From Scenedesmus sp. ARA3 (Eukaryota > Chlorophyta > Chlorophyceae > Sphaeropleales > Scenedesmaceae), in NCBI GenBank assembly GCA_004335835.1, contig RWJK01000921.1, positions 6,566 to 17,972 of the forward strand: a stretch of 11,407 nucleotides of DNA, written 5' to 3'. Positions 1 to 8,722 of this stretch are shown here, piece by piece. The position numbers were made by a program, and so were the translations under genes. The notes beneath the pieces are model-generated. The model made no database searches and was not told the origin of the DNA. It was given only the letters and a program-made list of their open reading frames with translations. Numbering within the stretch: position 1 is the stretch's first letter; each line of letters starts with the position of its first letter.

Positions 1-23
1 GCGAGCTCGAAATTCATGTGCTC

Positions 24-118
24 CAGGGGGGGGTAAGCGGGAAGCAAAGTGGTCACTGCCCCTCACCACACTGAACAGGTGGGAAAAGCCTACCAGGGGA
101 GGGAGGGGGGGTAAGCGG
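24..118. repeat. G-tract direct repeat pair
   Basis: A run of seven or more G followed by GTAAGCGG-type sequence occurs twice, ending near 40 and near 118. Each copy is introduced by a CCAGGGG-like stretch. The two copies lie about 78 bases apart and differ by interruptions of the G-run. This is either a decayed tandem duplication or two copies of a short dispersed element. No coding frame supports it. The G-runs could form a G-quadruplex on the plus strand, but that is inference. Confidence 0.5.
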
Positions 119-159
119 CAAGCGATCTTGATCAGCGTGTAGGAGAGAGCTTGACCCCC

Positions 160-280
160 GGTTAGCGGTTGTACCCCTCCACAGATTAACTGGGTGCAGT
201 GTTACCGCGGCTAGCGGTTTACCGCAAATCTAGCGGAATGAGGCCTTGCGGTGGCCGCAGGCCACCGCTAGACACCGCAA
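160..280. repeat. TAGCGG motif cluster
   Basis: TAGCGG or its complement CCGCTA occurs at least four times here (near 163, 211, 231 and 265), with ACCGCAA nearby on both sides of a central hairpin. The forward copies on the left and the complement on the right give a loose inverted arrangement, as might remain from a small terminal-inverted-repeat element. I could not find matching termini or a target duplication, so the nature of the cluster is unknown. Confidence 0.4.
248..268. repeat. perfect 9-bp hairpin
   Basis: GCGGTGGCC, then the 3-base spacer GCA, then GGCCACCGC form a perfect 9-bp stem. It sits inside the TAGCGG cluster. There is no trailing T-run and no adjacent gene end, so a terminator role is not supported. 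Confidence 0.75.
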
Positions 281-536
281 GTATACGATAGAAAAGTCAG
301 ATTGAGAAAGTAAAAAGCGGACTGTGTTCAGCTCACCGAGAGCAGCAGTTTGGCACCCTCAAAAAGTTTCCTGCACCCCTGGATATACTAGCTACCCTAC
401 TAGGCCTCTGCACAGCGCTTAGCCAAATTTGAGTAAAGAGGACTAGAACAAGGGGCCTGCTTGACTGATTTCACTGCTGAAGTGCTTAAAAATGCAGTGG
501 AATTGGGCACTGCAACCCTTGAAGTCTCGCCAGCTT

Positions 537-585
537 CTGGGGCTTCGCCCCAGACCCCACAAGGGGGGGCTACCGGCGCCCCCCC
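537..585. repeat. tandem GC-rich hairpins
   Basis: Two inverted repeats sit almost end to end. The first is CTGGGGC-TTC-GCCCCAG (537-553), a perfect 7-bp stem whose top spells the stable TTCG loop sequence. The second pairs seven G plus C (563-570) with G plus seven C (578-585) around a 7-base spacer. A further C-rich run follows. The arrangement looks like a dispersed palindromic intergenic element. Whether it is multicopy in this genome cannot be seen from one window. Confidence 0.65.
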
Positions 586-653
586 TGGACCCCCCGCCGC
601 GCTTTTCCTACTCCTAAATAACAGGTTGCGAAATTCGAAGTCAGTCCCGCGGT

Positions 654-668
654 CACCCAGACTGGGTG
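654..668. repeat. 15-bp near-palindrome
   Basis: CACCCAG-A-CTGGGTG is a perfect 7-bp inverted repeat around one central base. It lies about 70 bases right of the tandem GC-rich hairpins and may belong to the same element. No gene is attached. Confidence 0.6.
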
Positions 669-908
669 TCTCAGTCTCAAATAAACCGCCCCCATCATGG
701 AACCCCGTCGTTTGACTAGCCGATATCACTAGCACTGAATTTATTACGTACGTAGACGAGATTGCCAAAGTCAACAGACCGGCTTGTTATTTTGTATGAT
801 ACAACGCACGGATGCACGATCCACGCTTCAGCCTGTAAGCTGTCCTTGTTCGCAGGCAGCACCCGTGCAACGTCTCCAACGCTTCACGTCGCAGATGTAA
901 AGGGAGAG

Positions 909-1924
909 ATGTTTCATGCTTGCTCTGAAAGTGAACAAGATGAGGAAAATGACCAGGAGGCTATTTGTGCCAAGCTCGCCAAGCTGCATGCTAGGCATAG
1001 GACAGCAGCAGCTGGTGCAAAGCAGACAGAGGCCAGGGCACAAGTGTTGGCATGTGGTTCCCTCACTGAAGAGCTGAGAAGACACCAGAAAAAGCTGCAC
1101 AGGGCTGTGAGCAAGACTAAGGCAGCCGAAGCAGCTGCAGCTGATGCACAGCAGGAGTGCAAGCAGCTAGTGTACATCAACAGAAAGATACAACAGGAGC
1201 TCGCTAGCGTGCAGGTGAGCATAACCTGGCACTCAAGAAGCAACAGCATGCACCGTTTCATCCATTGACAGCTGTCTTTTCAAGCAGCTTGTGACAATCA
1301 TATAGGGTTCACACCAACTACTACAACATCTGCTCGACTCTATTTGTTGCACCCACTTGTGCAGGTGGCTGCAAAGCTAGCTGCGGACCGCAGCAGCAGA
1401 TGCATGCACAACCTGCGGGACACGTTGCACACCCTGAGTGTGGACACTTGCAGCAAAATGACGAAAGGGCAGCAGCAGGTAAGAGGGGCCTGTTGTGAGG
1501 TTCGGGTGTGCAGACAACACTTTGCTTGCAGGCTTACTACTGCAATTCCTGTTCAAAACCATTGTCGCAGACAACGCAACCGTCACATACCACAAGGTCT
1601 AAACAGCACATCTTTGCAGCCATATGGCACGCTCAAGACACCTAAGGCTGACAGCTCTGTTGCATGCTCCTGCAGGTGCAGCAGCTAATCAGCCTCGCCA
1701 AGCGGCTGCAGCAGTCCCTGGCTGTTAGCAGCAGCAGCAGCCCCTGCCTACACTATCAGCAAATCCAGCCAGGCATGCAGTATTCGGTTCCCACAGGCGC
1801 CTCTGCCCATCAGGTGCTGAGTGACATGTTCAGGGCACTCGCAGTGCTTGGGGAGGTGCTCAACCCCAGCCCCTCGCTGCTGCTTGATATCGAGGCTGAC
1901 CAAGACTCGCCAAACCGTAGCCCC

Positions 1925-1967
<43 letters not shown>

Positions 1968-3970
1968 GTGGCATGCACAGCTTCACAGGCATGGACGCAC
2001 TGTTGAAGTCTCCTGCAGCTGCCTGCCACCACAGCGCCAGCACTGCAGCTGCACACAGCCCTGGCCGCGCAAAACCTGCAGGGGCAGCTGGTGACCAATG
2101 CTGCAGAGGAAGCACATATGTTAGCGGTTGTGGTGACGTACGGCAGCTCACTGTGCAGCTGGAGCAGCAGCAAGCACGCTTGCAGGAAGTGCTGGGTGAA
2201 AAGGCAGCGCTGCAGCAGCTCTGTGACAACTTACAATGGCAGCTGCAGCTGCAGCAGGAAGATAGCGCCGCAGCAGGTTTACGCGGCGGCAGACTATACA
2301 ATGCACATCATCTGGCAGAGGTGGCTGAGTTGCAAGGACAGAAGCAGCAACTGCAGCAGGAGGTGCGCAATGGACAGCAGCAGTGATGTCAGCTTCAGTT
2401 CAAGCACAGCCAATCCTGCTGTTGACTATCTTCACCTCAATGTTTCTGCCATGGCGCGAGGTTGCACCACAGCCTTGCCAACATCTCAAAACACGTGCCT
2501 CTGTTGTGCCGCGAAATGCCCTGCTTGTCAGTGATGATGTCAATTAAAATGATGCCTGTGTCAAAGCACCTGGCTTTGCAGCATTCGCCTGGCGCTGACT
2601 CCGACTCTTTAGATGCTCATGGTGCTGCTGCTGGTCTGCAGGTGGATGCACTGCAGAGGACCAGCAAGGCGTCACAGGCAGCACTGCAGCTGCTGCGTGC
2701 AGACCACAGCGAGCAGACCGGCCGCCTGGCAGCAGCTAATGCAGAGCTGCTGCAGCTGCGGGGCCAGGTCAGGGACTTGCAGGCTGCGCTTCAGCAGCAG
2801 CAGCAGGACGTGGCATCAGCGCTGAGTATCATGTCAAGCAGGGATGTTGCGGCGCCAGCAGGGGCAGGCCACAGGGAGGGTGCTCCAGCAGGTGCAGCCG
2901 CAGGTGCAGCAACAGCAGCAGCAGCAGCTGGTTGGAGGAGTCGAGTAGAGCAAACTGGCGCTGTGTTGCCACAGTATGGACGCAGCATGCAAGGAGAGTG
3001 GCAGCAGCTACAGCAACAGCAGCAGCAGCAGGCAAAAGAGGCATACAGGACCCGCTCTGAGGCGGCAGCAGCAGCAGCTGGGCTGCACTCCAGCACTAGT
3101 AGCCCTGTCAGGACTAGCACCGCCTTGCACTCTACCACTACTGTCACAGCACAGCAGCAGAGCAAGCTGCCTGGCCGCAGCTGCACGCCGTCCAGTCCTG
3201 GCACAGGCATTGCAGCGGCGGCAGCAGCAGAGGCAGCTGGATGGCAGGACAGACGCTGCTGGGGCAGCGCTGCAGGCTATGCCAGCAGCAGCCACTGCAT
3301 GCACACTAGTGCATCAGACACTGCTGCTGCAAGGCAACTGCCGCTGCGGCCTTTAGCTAGCCCAGCCCACTTCAAGGCCTCAAGCAGTGGCGGGGCCACA
3401 AGCAATTTGGTTGCTGCTGGCATGAAATCGGCGGAGCCAGTGCCACCTGCAGCGAAGCGGTATGCAGCGCTGGTTGCTGGTGCAGATGCTGCACTCAGAC
3501 GACTAGCAGAGTGCCGGCAGGCTGCGGCCGCGCACAACACAGGGAGCTACAGCACGACGCTGCGCAGCCGCAGCTTTGATGCAGGCATTCCTGCTCAGCC
3601 GCAAGCTCATTCGTCAGCAGCTGCACAGCAAGAAGCTGCAAAGCCATTACCTGCTGGGCAGTCCCTGGGTCGCAGCAGCACTGTTAGCAGCAGCAGGCAC
3701 AGCCTGGCGGGTGCCGCTGGCACGTCAGCAATGGTAGCAACAGCCAGGCTGGCAGCATCACTGACGCATCAGGCTGATGCAGCAGCAGATGGCCACGCTG
3801 GCGCATACGGCAGCAGCAGCATGCGGTGGGAGGAGCTGCGTGCCGAGCTGCAGGACATGGACGGTGACCTGGATGCAGCGGAGGCAGCGCTCAGCGCTGC
3901 CTGCAGGCAGCTGGCAGGCAACAGCAACAGCACAGCAACAGCAACAGCAACAGCTGGGCAGCGGCAGTAG
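909..3970 (+). CDS. gene A: coiled-coil, low-complexity protein, four exons
   Basis: Family not recognised. Exons are 909-1214, 1365-1478, 1676-2362 and 2642-3970, giving about 811 residues. Every junction is GT-AG and phase 0, and splicing joins helical stretches seamlessly (QELASVQ to VAAKLAAD; QLQQE to VDALQRT). Residues about 15-180 are mostly helical and rich in Glu, Lys and Gln. Residues about 295-337, 353-369 and 370-430 are clear coiled coil (for example QLEQQQARLQEVLGEKAALQ). Residues about 430-760 are Ala/Ser/Gln-rich and probably disordered. A short helix lies near 641-668 and a last one (RWEELRAELQDMDGDLDAAE) at 763-795. No catalytic motif, signal peptide or membrane span is visible. 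A structural or scaffold role, such as cytoskeletal or centrosomal, is only a guess. The start is the first in-frame ATG; the frame is open further left to about 756, so a 5' exon may be missing. The exon chain is well supported; the N-terminus is not. Confidence 0.75.
1215..1364 (+). other. gene A intron 1
   Basis: A 150-base phase-0 intron with donor GTGAGC and acceptor TTGTGCAG. The 9-base string GTGCAGGTG spans both the donor and the acceptor junction, so the intron is bounded by a direct repeat. In-frame stops within the intron force its removal. Confidence 0.8.
1479..1675 (+). other. gene A intron 2
   Basis: A 197-base phase-0 intron with donor GTAAGA and acceptor CTCCTGCAG. Both junctions share GCAGGT. 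The downstream exon continues the helical reading (VQQLISLAKRLQQSL). Confidence 0.8.
1925..1963 (+). repeat. (GCA)13 tract coding poly-Ala
   Basis: Thirteen uninterrupted GCA codons within gene A exon 3 encode poly-alanine. The same bases read Gln or Ser in the other frames. The run lies between a Pro-rich stretch and a Gly/His-rich stretch and is likely length-polymorphic. Confidence 0.85.
2363..2641 (+). other. gene A intron 3, with an alternative acceptor
   Basis: A 279-base phase-0 intron with donor GTGCGC (after CAGGAG) and acceptor GGTCTGCAG at 2641. The upstream exon would otherwise end at a TGA 24 bases past the donor. A second good acceptor, GGCTTTGCAG, ends at 2581 and is also in phase 0. 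Using it would add 20 residues starting HSPGADSDSLDAHG. I prefer 2641 because it joins two coiled-coil segments directly, but the sequence alone cannot settle it. Confidence 0.65.
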
Positions 3971-4119
3971 GTGGTACTGCGGTGCAATGGCGCGTCAGGC
4001 AAGGCAGCCGCCCCGCGAGTGCTATTCTTGATATTGCCATGTACCGCACACCCAAACGATTTTGCTATGCGGCGGTTGTGTGAAGGACGTTTGCAGCATG
4101 CCACAACGCGGTTTTCTTG

Positions 4120-4125
4120 AATAAA
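4120..4125 (+). promoter_or_regulatory. possible poly(A) signal of gene A
   Basis: AATAAA lies 150 bases after the gene A stop, in a locally A/T-richer stretch. Green algae of this group more often use TGTAA, which I do not find downstream of this gene, so the call is tentative. Confidence 0.35.
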
Positions 4126-4721
4126 TAACAACACGCTGGGCGCTGGAGGCTGCGTGAATGGTGGAATTCTAGGTTTCAGCAGGCGTGATACCAGCGCTGG
4201 TAACGTTTCCGAGCTTGGCGGCAGCCCACCAACAAGTCTGCTGGAGCGAGAGTCGTATTTTTAGCAGTACCTTTTCAGCAATGAATTGCGTACAGCACTG
4301 GCTGAAGACATCAGCAGAAAGACACTCATGTGACTACCTTGGCACGTGTTGCCACCCTGGAAGGCGGACAAACAAACCCTAGCCAGCATCCCTCTGCGGC
4401 CCATCTCGCACGGTAGCATGTGGCTAAGATAGCCACTCAGCAGTACCACACAACGCTAGCAACAGACAAGTCATGTGCAATGGCTGTTCTTCGCATGTTC
4501 CAGCGATGCCATGCCATGAGCAGTCATGGGCAGTACCCCACCCACACTCCCACACCCCTGTTAGCCCAAAAGGAGCACCCCTCAGCTCTGTCCGACGGAG
4601 TTGTATCCAGATGCAAAGAATGCCAGCAAAGCTCTGCGAGCTGCTCACTGAGCAGAGCACTGATCCTGTGCATGCATATCACAAAGCACGAGCAAGCAGT
4701 TCACCCTGCAGCTGCTATGAT

Positions 4722-4752
4722 GTATGTTCATCCAGGCACGGCATGAACATAC
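4722..4752. repeat. 10-bp hairpin
   Basis: GTATGTTCAT (4722-4731) and ATGAACATAC (4743-4752) form a perfect 10-bp stem around an 11-base loop. There is no adjacent gene. A weak tandem repeat of AACCTAGCA (4796 and 4809) follows shortly after. Confidence 0.7.
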
Positions 4753-5040
4753 CCACAGTGCGAGAACTCTGGCTCTCCCATGAATCATGTATGAGAACCT
4801 AGCATGACAACCTAGCAAGATTTGACAGATGCTAAAAGCCTGCCAGTTCGTTTACCGTATACCGGTGCACATACGGCGGCAAAGGCAGCACCCATCCTCC
4901 GGACAGTGCGCGTCATGAATCTGCCCAAGCGTGTGCTGCAAGCAACGCGATTGGCTGCGCTCTGCACTCCACAACAACCTGCTGCACCCTCACAACGAGG
5001 CAAGCTGGCAGCAGCAAATAGCAGCAGCAGTTCATACCAG

Positions 5041-5640
5041 ACTGCATGCCAACACGCCAAATGCCCAACAAGCTATGCCCTGCACAATAAACCTAAGCTC
5101 CACAGCACAACAGCAGCACCTCAACGCCTGTGAAGCACACACAGCATATGGACATAGCACAAAACAAAGCACACGCCTGGCACAGCCAGGGCAAGTTGAG
5201 CGTGCTACACAACAGCAAACACAACACATCGCACCAGCACTGGCAAGGCCTGCACTGCTGCGCCCCACTGTGCAAAGAGAGGGACACCCTCCTCCACCCA
5301 CCAGAGCACACACAAACTCCTAAGCTCTACACTCATACTAGTTCGAGCAGTCAGTCGTGTGCCGCTCTGATGCGCAACAAACAAACGCACAAGACCAACA
5401 AACATGGACGAAACGACATACTACGTGGCATGAAGAGACTGACCAGGAGATAAACACACCCAGGAAGCATAGTAGCAGGCCACTGAAAGGCCACATGTAC
5501 ACACACAAACCACCACCTGGTGAAGCAGAGCACGTACAACGCATGAGCGGGCATGCTCAAGCGCGTGTACAGCAGCACAAGACCAGCAGGAAGCCTCAGA
5601 CATCATCATACACTGAAAATGCAAGCATCCTATCGGCAAA
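5041..5640. other. T-poor, A/C-rich block
   Basis: The plus strand carries only about 13% T over 600 bases by hand count; within 5101-5340 there are about 81 A to 27 T. Such skew suggests long one-directional transcription or an unrecognised transcript. No continuous coding frame accounts for it. Confidence 0.55.
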
Positions 5641-5842
5641 CAAGACCGTGCACAGGATAACATCACACAGCTTGAGGCTGTTATGCACGCTGCAGCGTCT
5701 CAGCAAGCCCACACGCAGTGAGCTGCAGCATGACGAGGAGTTTGAAAAGACTGGTGCGCTAGTGATACAAGTCATACACGGTGTTATGCGTTTAAAACAA
5801 TGCGCAGCAGTGCTCAACACACGCGCGCCATCGAAGCACCTG

Positions 5843-5856
5843 CACACACACACACA
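5843..5856. repeat. (CA)7 microsatellite
   Basis: Seven CA units, at the right side of the A/C-rich region. Confidence 0.8.
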
Positions 5857-5897
5857 CCCGAGCTAGGAAAAAGACGGTATGCGCCAGGCATAAAGAG

Positions 5898-5918
5898 CCA
5901 GCAGGTCAAACCTGCTGG
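5898..5918. repeat. perfect 9-bp hairpin
   Basis: CCAGCAGGT, the 3-base loop CAA, then ACCTGCTGG form a perfect stem-loop. No T-run follows on either strand. It could be a structural element in gene B's 3' UTR if that transcript extends so far. Confidence 0.7.
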
Positions 5919-6833
5919 ACTCAGCACCTCTGACATGCACCTATGGCGTTACTGCCAGCAGCACATCACTAAATGCGGCATGATATGCAAAACTGTAGGA
6001 AAACGTATCGTGAGAGGTTGTATGATGCACATACGCAAGCAGACCAAGATGCATGTACTGTAGTCAAAATGCGATGATGGATTGTGGAAACAGCCTAGCC
6101 TCAAACCCACAACTCAAGGAGCATGCGAGATTAGCCACAACCACCGCAGCACCAGGTGCTGCAGGATAGACGTGTTTGTATGCCGCTGCCGCCCGAACAT
6201 ATATTATAGCCTTTTTCATGCATGCTATGCACCACCACCGCTGATGTACTGTACTGCTCAAGCATCGCAGACAGCAGCATAACGTCTGAGACGCAGCATG
6301 GTGTACACACCCCGAAATAAGACCCGCACGCATGCAATGCGTAAGTGTCCGAGTAACACACCACTTATGGCATGCCTGCGGAACTATGAGGTGCACGAGG
6401 GCGCACCCGCAACAAGCCATAACAAGCCGTATACAGCTCGTGACAAGCTGGCAACAAGCTGACAACACAAGCCCAAGAGCATCACAGGCATGATATAACG
6501 TAACATATAACACACACGTACACCCCAGGCATCGCTGAAGAGATGCAACGCACCCTACAATGCAGCTGGACCAGTTATTGCACCAACGCATCCTTGTTTC
6601 TGTGGTCAGTGCCTGTGCATCGCAGAGTGCCAGCGGCACAAGCTGCTGGCACAAGGGGGATGACCTGGCACAGGGCAGGAATGCCAAGCAACCGCTGCAC
6701 GCACTGGCAGGAACAGCCTAAGCAGCTGCAGCCCCTGCAGTCCCTGAGAGACATATCAGGTGCGCTGCGCTGCTGACCTGGCTGCTTGCAGGCGCTGCTG
6801 CACCTGTTGCTGCTGCAACTGCTGCTGCTCCGC

Positions 6834-8041
6834 TTAAGCAGTGTCCCAGTCAATCAGCTGCAGCCCTTCCTCGTCCGTAAACCGCTGCCGCGTCGACTGT
6901 ATGCTGGTGCAGCGGCCCTGCCGGTCAAACTGGAAGCGGTCAACGCCCTGCACTGTGCTGACGTGGCCGGTTGCAGGCACGCCTTCGCGGCTAGGCAGCA
7001 GGTGTGCTGCTGTTGCGGTGAAGAAGGCTGATGCTGTCCTGCGCTCCTCATCTATGATGAGGTCGTCCTGCGAGCATGCAGCGAAGAGCAGCAGCAGCAG
7101 CAGCAGCAGTAACAGACGCAGAAACAGGTGAGAAGCTGCCTGGAACAAAGCAGGTGTTGTAAGCCCATAAAGCCTGAGTAGAGATGGCATTCAGCAGCAG
7201 CACGTGCTGCTTGGTATAGAAAATCATCAGCACGCATGTACTATGTGTGTGTGTGTGTGTTGTGAGGAATGATTATGTCAGCCTAGCTCGCTGGCAGCAA
7301 CTGCCAGCTGGCAGTTGTTATATAATATAATGATTTTTTAGCCTTTCATATTTGTACCACATGGTTTTTTTACTTTCGCAACCAGCTGATCAACTGTGTA
7401 GAGTTGTTGCATATCTCCAGCAGACATGCATGGCATGGAGCTGTTGAGTCATGCTGACTATGCATGGCTGCGATGCATGCATGCGCTATGGTGGCTGCAT
7501 CTGATGATGCGTCAGAAACAGCAGCGCACGCGCACAGCTCAAACTGGCATGAACAGCCACTTCTCTACACACAAGCCAGCCAGGGTCAGCTGCCACTTAC
7601 CATTGAGACTTTCAACAGCGGATGTGACGCCTGGAACTCCTGTATTACGTCCTGCAGACCGGATATGCCGAAAGCGTCTTCTACCAAGCCCATGGTGTCG
7701 CTGTACACCACCCCAGGAGCTGCTAGCTCGTCCAGCAGCTCTACACAGCCATCATTCCATACGTTTTCGTAATATGAGCGTATGGAGGCCTCGTAGCTCC
7801 TGCTGCCGGGTGCCCGGAACAGAAGAGGGTGCCAACTTGGCCGCGCATAGCTGGGGCCGCCCTGCTGCTGTAGCTCCCGGTATTGTGAGCCGTCACCAAA
7901 GACGTTGCTGTTTGAAGCTGCCGGCACTTTGCAGGAACGTCTGCTTCTGTGCACCAGGGGCTGACGAGAACAGCTGCATGGGCGCGGAGCCAGCTGCGCA
8001 GAACCTATTACTTGCTGATTTGACGAAAGCGACGACTGCAT
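6834..8041 (-). CDS. gene B: predicted plastid-targeted NTF2-like/SnoaL-like domain protein
   Basis: Exons are 8041-7601 and 7067-6834; the donor GTAAGT follows an ATG codon, the acceptor is CTCGCAG, phase 0. The product is 224 residues. Residues 1 to about 43 are rich in Ser, Arg and Gln, poor in acids, and run into RRSCKVPAA, as in a plastid transit peptide. Residues about 82-145 hold a helix and strand pattern (SYEASIRSYYENVWNDG, then VVYSDTMG, then FGISGLQDVIQEFQASHP), and residues 148-211 supply the closing sheet (TASAFFTATAAH, GVDRFQFDRQGRCTSIQS). This order is typical of the NTF2-like cone fold, SnoaL-like branch. The family includes small-molecule isomerases, cyclases and many proteins of unknown function; I cannot name a substrate or confirm catalytic residues. 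Splicing joins the two halves of one domain, which supports the intron. The start is the first in-frame ATG and gives the full targeting sequence. Gene A converges on it from the left and gene C lies upstream on the same strand. Confidence 0.8.
7089..7109 (-). repeat. (CTG)7 upstream of gene B's 3' splice site
   Basis: Seven CAG units on the plus strand read as CTG in the gene's direction, about 20 bases upstream of the acceptor. This is the opposite polarity to the long triplet runs in the exons of genes A and C. Confidence 0.85.
7244..7260. repeat. TG microsatellite
   Basis: About 8.5 units of TG on the plus strand, inside gene B's intron; it reads CA in the gene's direction. Confidence 0.85.
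7298..7317. repeat. 20-bp perfect palindrome
   Basis: CAACTGCCAGCTGGCAGTTG is a perfect palindrome. A further partial copy (CTGGCAG) lies just left at 7291-7297, and an AT-rich stretch (TTATATAATATAATG) follows at once. It lies inside gene B's intron. It contains E-box-type CAGCTG at its centre. Confidence 0.8.
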
Positions 8042-8364
8042 GGCTGGTTTATATCCACACAAGCTGGTGTCGAAGCACACCCAGATTCTATCTTCTCGCT
8101 TTGTACCAGCAGCCTATGTTCATTCGTATATCAAAGCAGTCAAATGTTTCTAGCAAAAGCATGTAATGGCTGCTAGTGCACGATCACCGCTTTGTAGCAG
8201 ACAGCAGAGCAGGGAAGTGTTATAGGTGGGCGGGGGCTTATGAGAGGTTTGCGAATACGTGCAATCAGCGCGGAAACGCTTGGGAATGCTGGAGTACTAG
8301 ACACATGTCGAGGAGTTCCTGTACTGGTTAGATCGTAGGATGTTTTGTCTCCGATAGGTCAACA

Positions 8365-8388
8365 TGAGCACCTATAGTGTGGTGCTCA
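8365..8388. repeat. 8-bp hairpin
   Basis: TGAGCACC (8365-8372) and GGTGCTCA (8381-8388) pair perfectly around an 8-base loop. The function is unknown. Confidence 0.6.
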
Positions 8389-8631
8389 CGCTGCTTCCGT
8401 ACGACGCTTTAAAGTGGTGAATGCCAAAACAAGTTCGCTACTTGAACTTCTAATAGTACCCACGGCCCAATGCGTGGCCAGCAGAGCCAGCTGGTACCAA
8501 AAGTTGACCAGGACACAACAAGGCGTCCAGGCGGATAGCGTGACAAGGGCAAGGCCGATTCAAACACGCCTTGAAAGGTAAAAATGTTTTCAGCACATCC
8601 CTTTTTGCTGCTGTGCTGTGCAGGAATCGTG

Positions 8632-8636
8632 TTACA
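8632..8636 (-). promoter_or_regulatory. possible TGTAA poly(A) signal of gene C
   Basis: TTACA on the plus strand reads TGTAA on the minus strand, 748 bases after gene C's stop. TGTAA is the usual poly(A) signal of chlorophycean algae such as Chlamydomonas. The distance is long but possible; a five-base motif is weak evidence alone. Confidence 0.35.
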
Positions 8637-8686
8637 CAATGTGCTGGGCATGATCAGTGCCTGCAGCAGCCTGCAGCCACCAGCAG

Positions 8687-8722
8687 GCGCAAATGCGCAG
8701 CCCATGATCCGCTCGGGCGGAT
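8687..8722. repeat. two small adjacent hairpins
   Basis: GCGC-AAAT-GCGC (8687-8698) is followed after eight bases by ATCCGC-TCGG-GCGGAT (8707-8722). A GGATCGAAACC string just to the right resembles a tRNA B box, but the flanking arms do not pair as a T-arm. Confidence 0.5.

Larger units (their letters stand above)
269..908. other. non-coding / 5' flank of gene A
   Basis: I see no defensible coding exon here. The reading frame of gene A's first visible exon is open leftward to about 756, where a TAG closes it, but it has no ATG before 909. Possible 3' splice sites (for example the pyrimidine-rich CTTGTTCGCAG ending at 855) mean a 5' exon could lie in this stretch or further left. Short open frames over 400-774 are explained by the GC-rich hairpin repeat rather than by coding bias. 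Confidence 0.5.
3971..6833. other. long gap between convergent genes A and B
   Basis: I find no gene I can defend here. The left part is gene A's 3' UTR, to perhaps 4150. Open frames on both strands are short or Cys/His/Thr-rich and lack splice-consistent extension. The longest, 6064-6687 on the minus strand, is Cys-rich, begins at a TTG and resembles no family. The right part on the minus strand would be gene B's 3' UTR. Two clean hairpins, a T-poor block and a short CA repeat are listed separately. Confidence 0.5.
7068..7600 (-). other. gene B intron
   Basis: A 533-base phase-0 intron, donor GTAAGT at 7600, acceptor GCAG ending at 7068. From donor to acceptor it holds an AT-rich patch, a 20-bp palindrome, a TG repeat and a CTG run. 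The exon 2 frame stays open leftward through the acceptor to an ATG at 7190, so retention of the 3' part of the intron would still read into the domain. Confidence 0.8.

Noticed and set aside
400..774. Overlapping open frames on both strands near the left end
   Set aside because: They run through the GC-rich palindromes, start at weak codons, and lack coding character; they are better explained as repeat sequence.
3008..3304. Minus-strand poly-Cys/poly-Leu frames opposite gene A, and similar frames opposite gene C
   Set aside because: These are reading-frame shadows of the CAG/CTG repeats.
5357..5866. 169-codon plus-strand open frame
   Set aside because: Its composition simply mirrors the A/C-rich strand (Thr, His, Gln, Lys), it has no conserved-looking motif apart from one short helical stretch, and it has no clear gene structure.
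6064..6687. 207-codon minus-strand open frame
   Set aside because: It starts at TTG, is unusually Cys-rich, lacks any recognisable motif, and lies where gene B's 3' UTR should be. It is probably a chance frame in GT-rich sequence.
8048..8053. TATAAA on the minus strand just upstream of gene B's ATG
   Set aside because: It lies only about 7 bases before the start codon, too close to act as a TATA box for a transcript containing that ATG.
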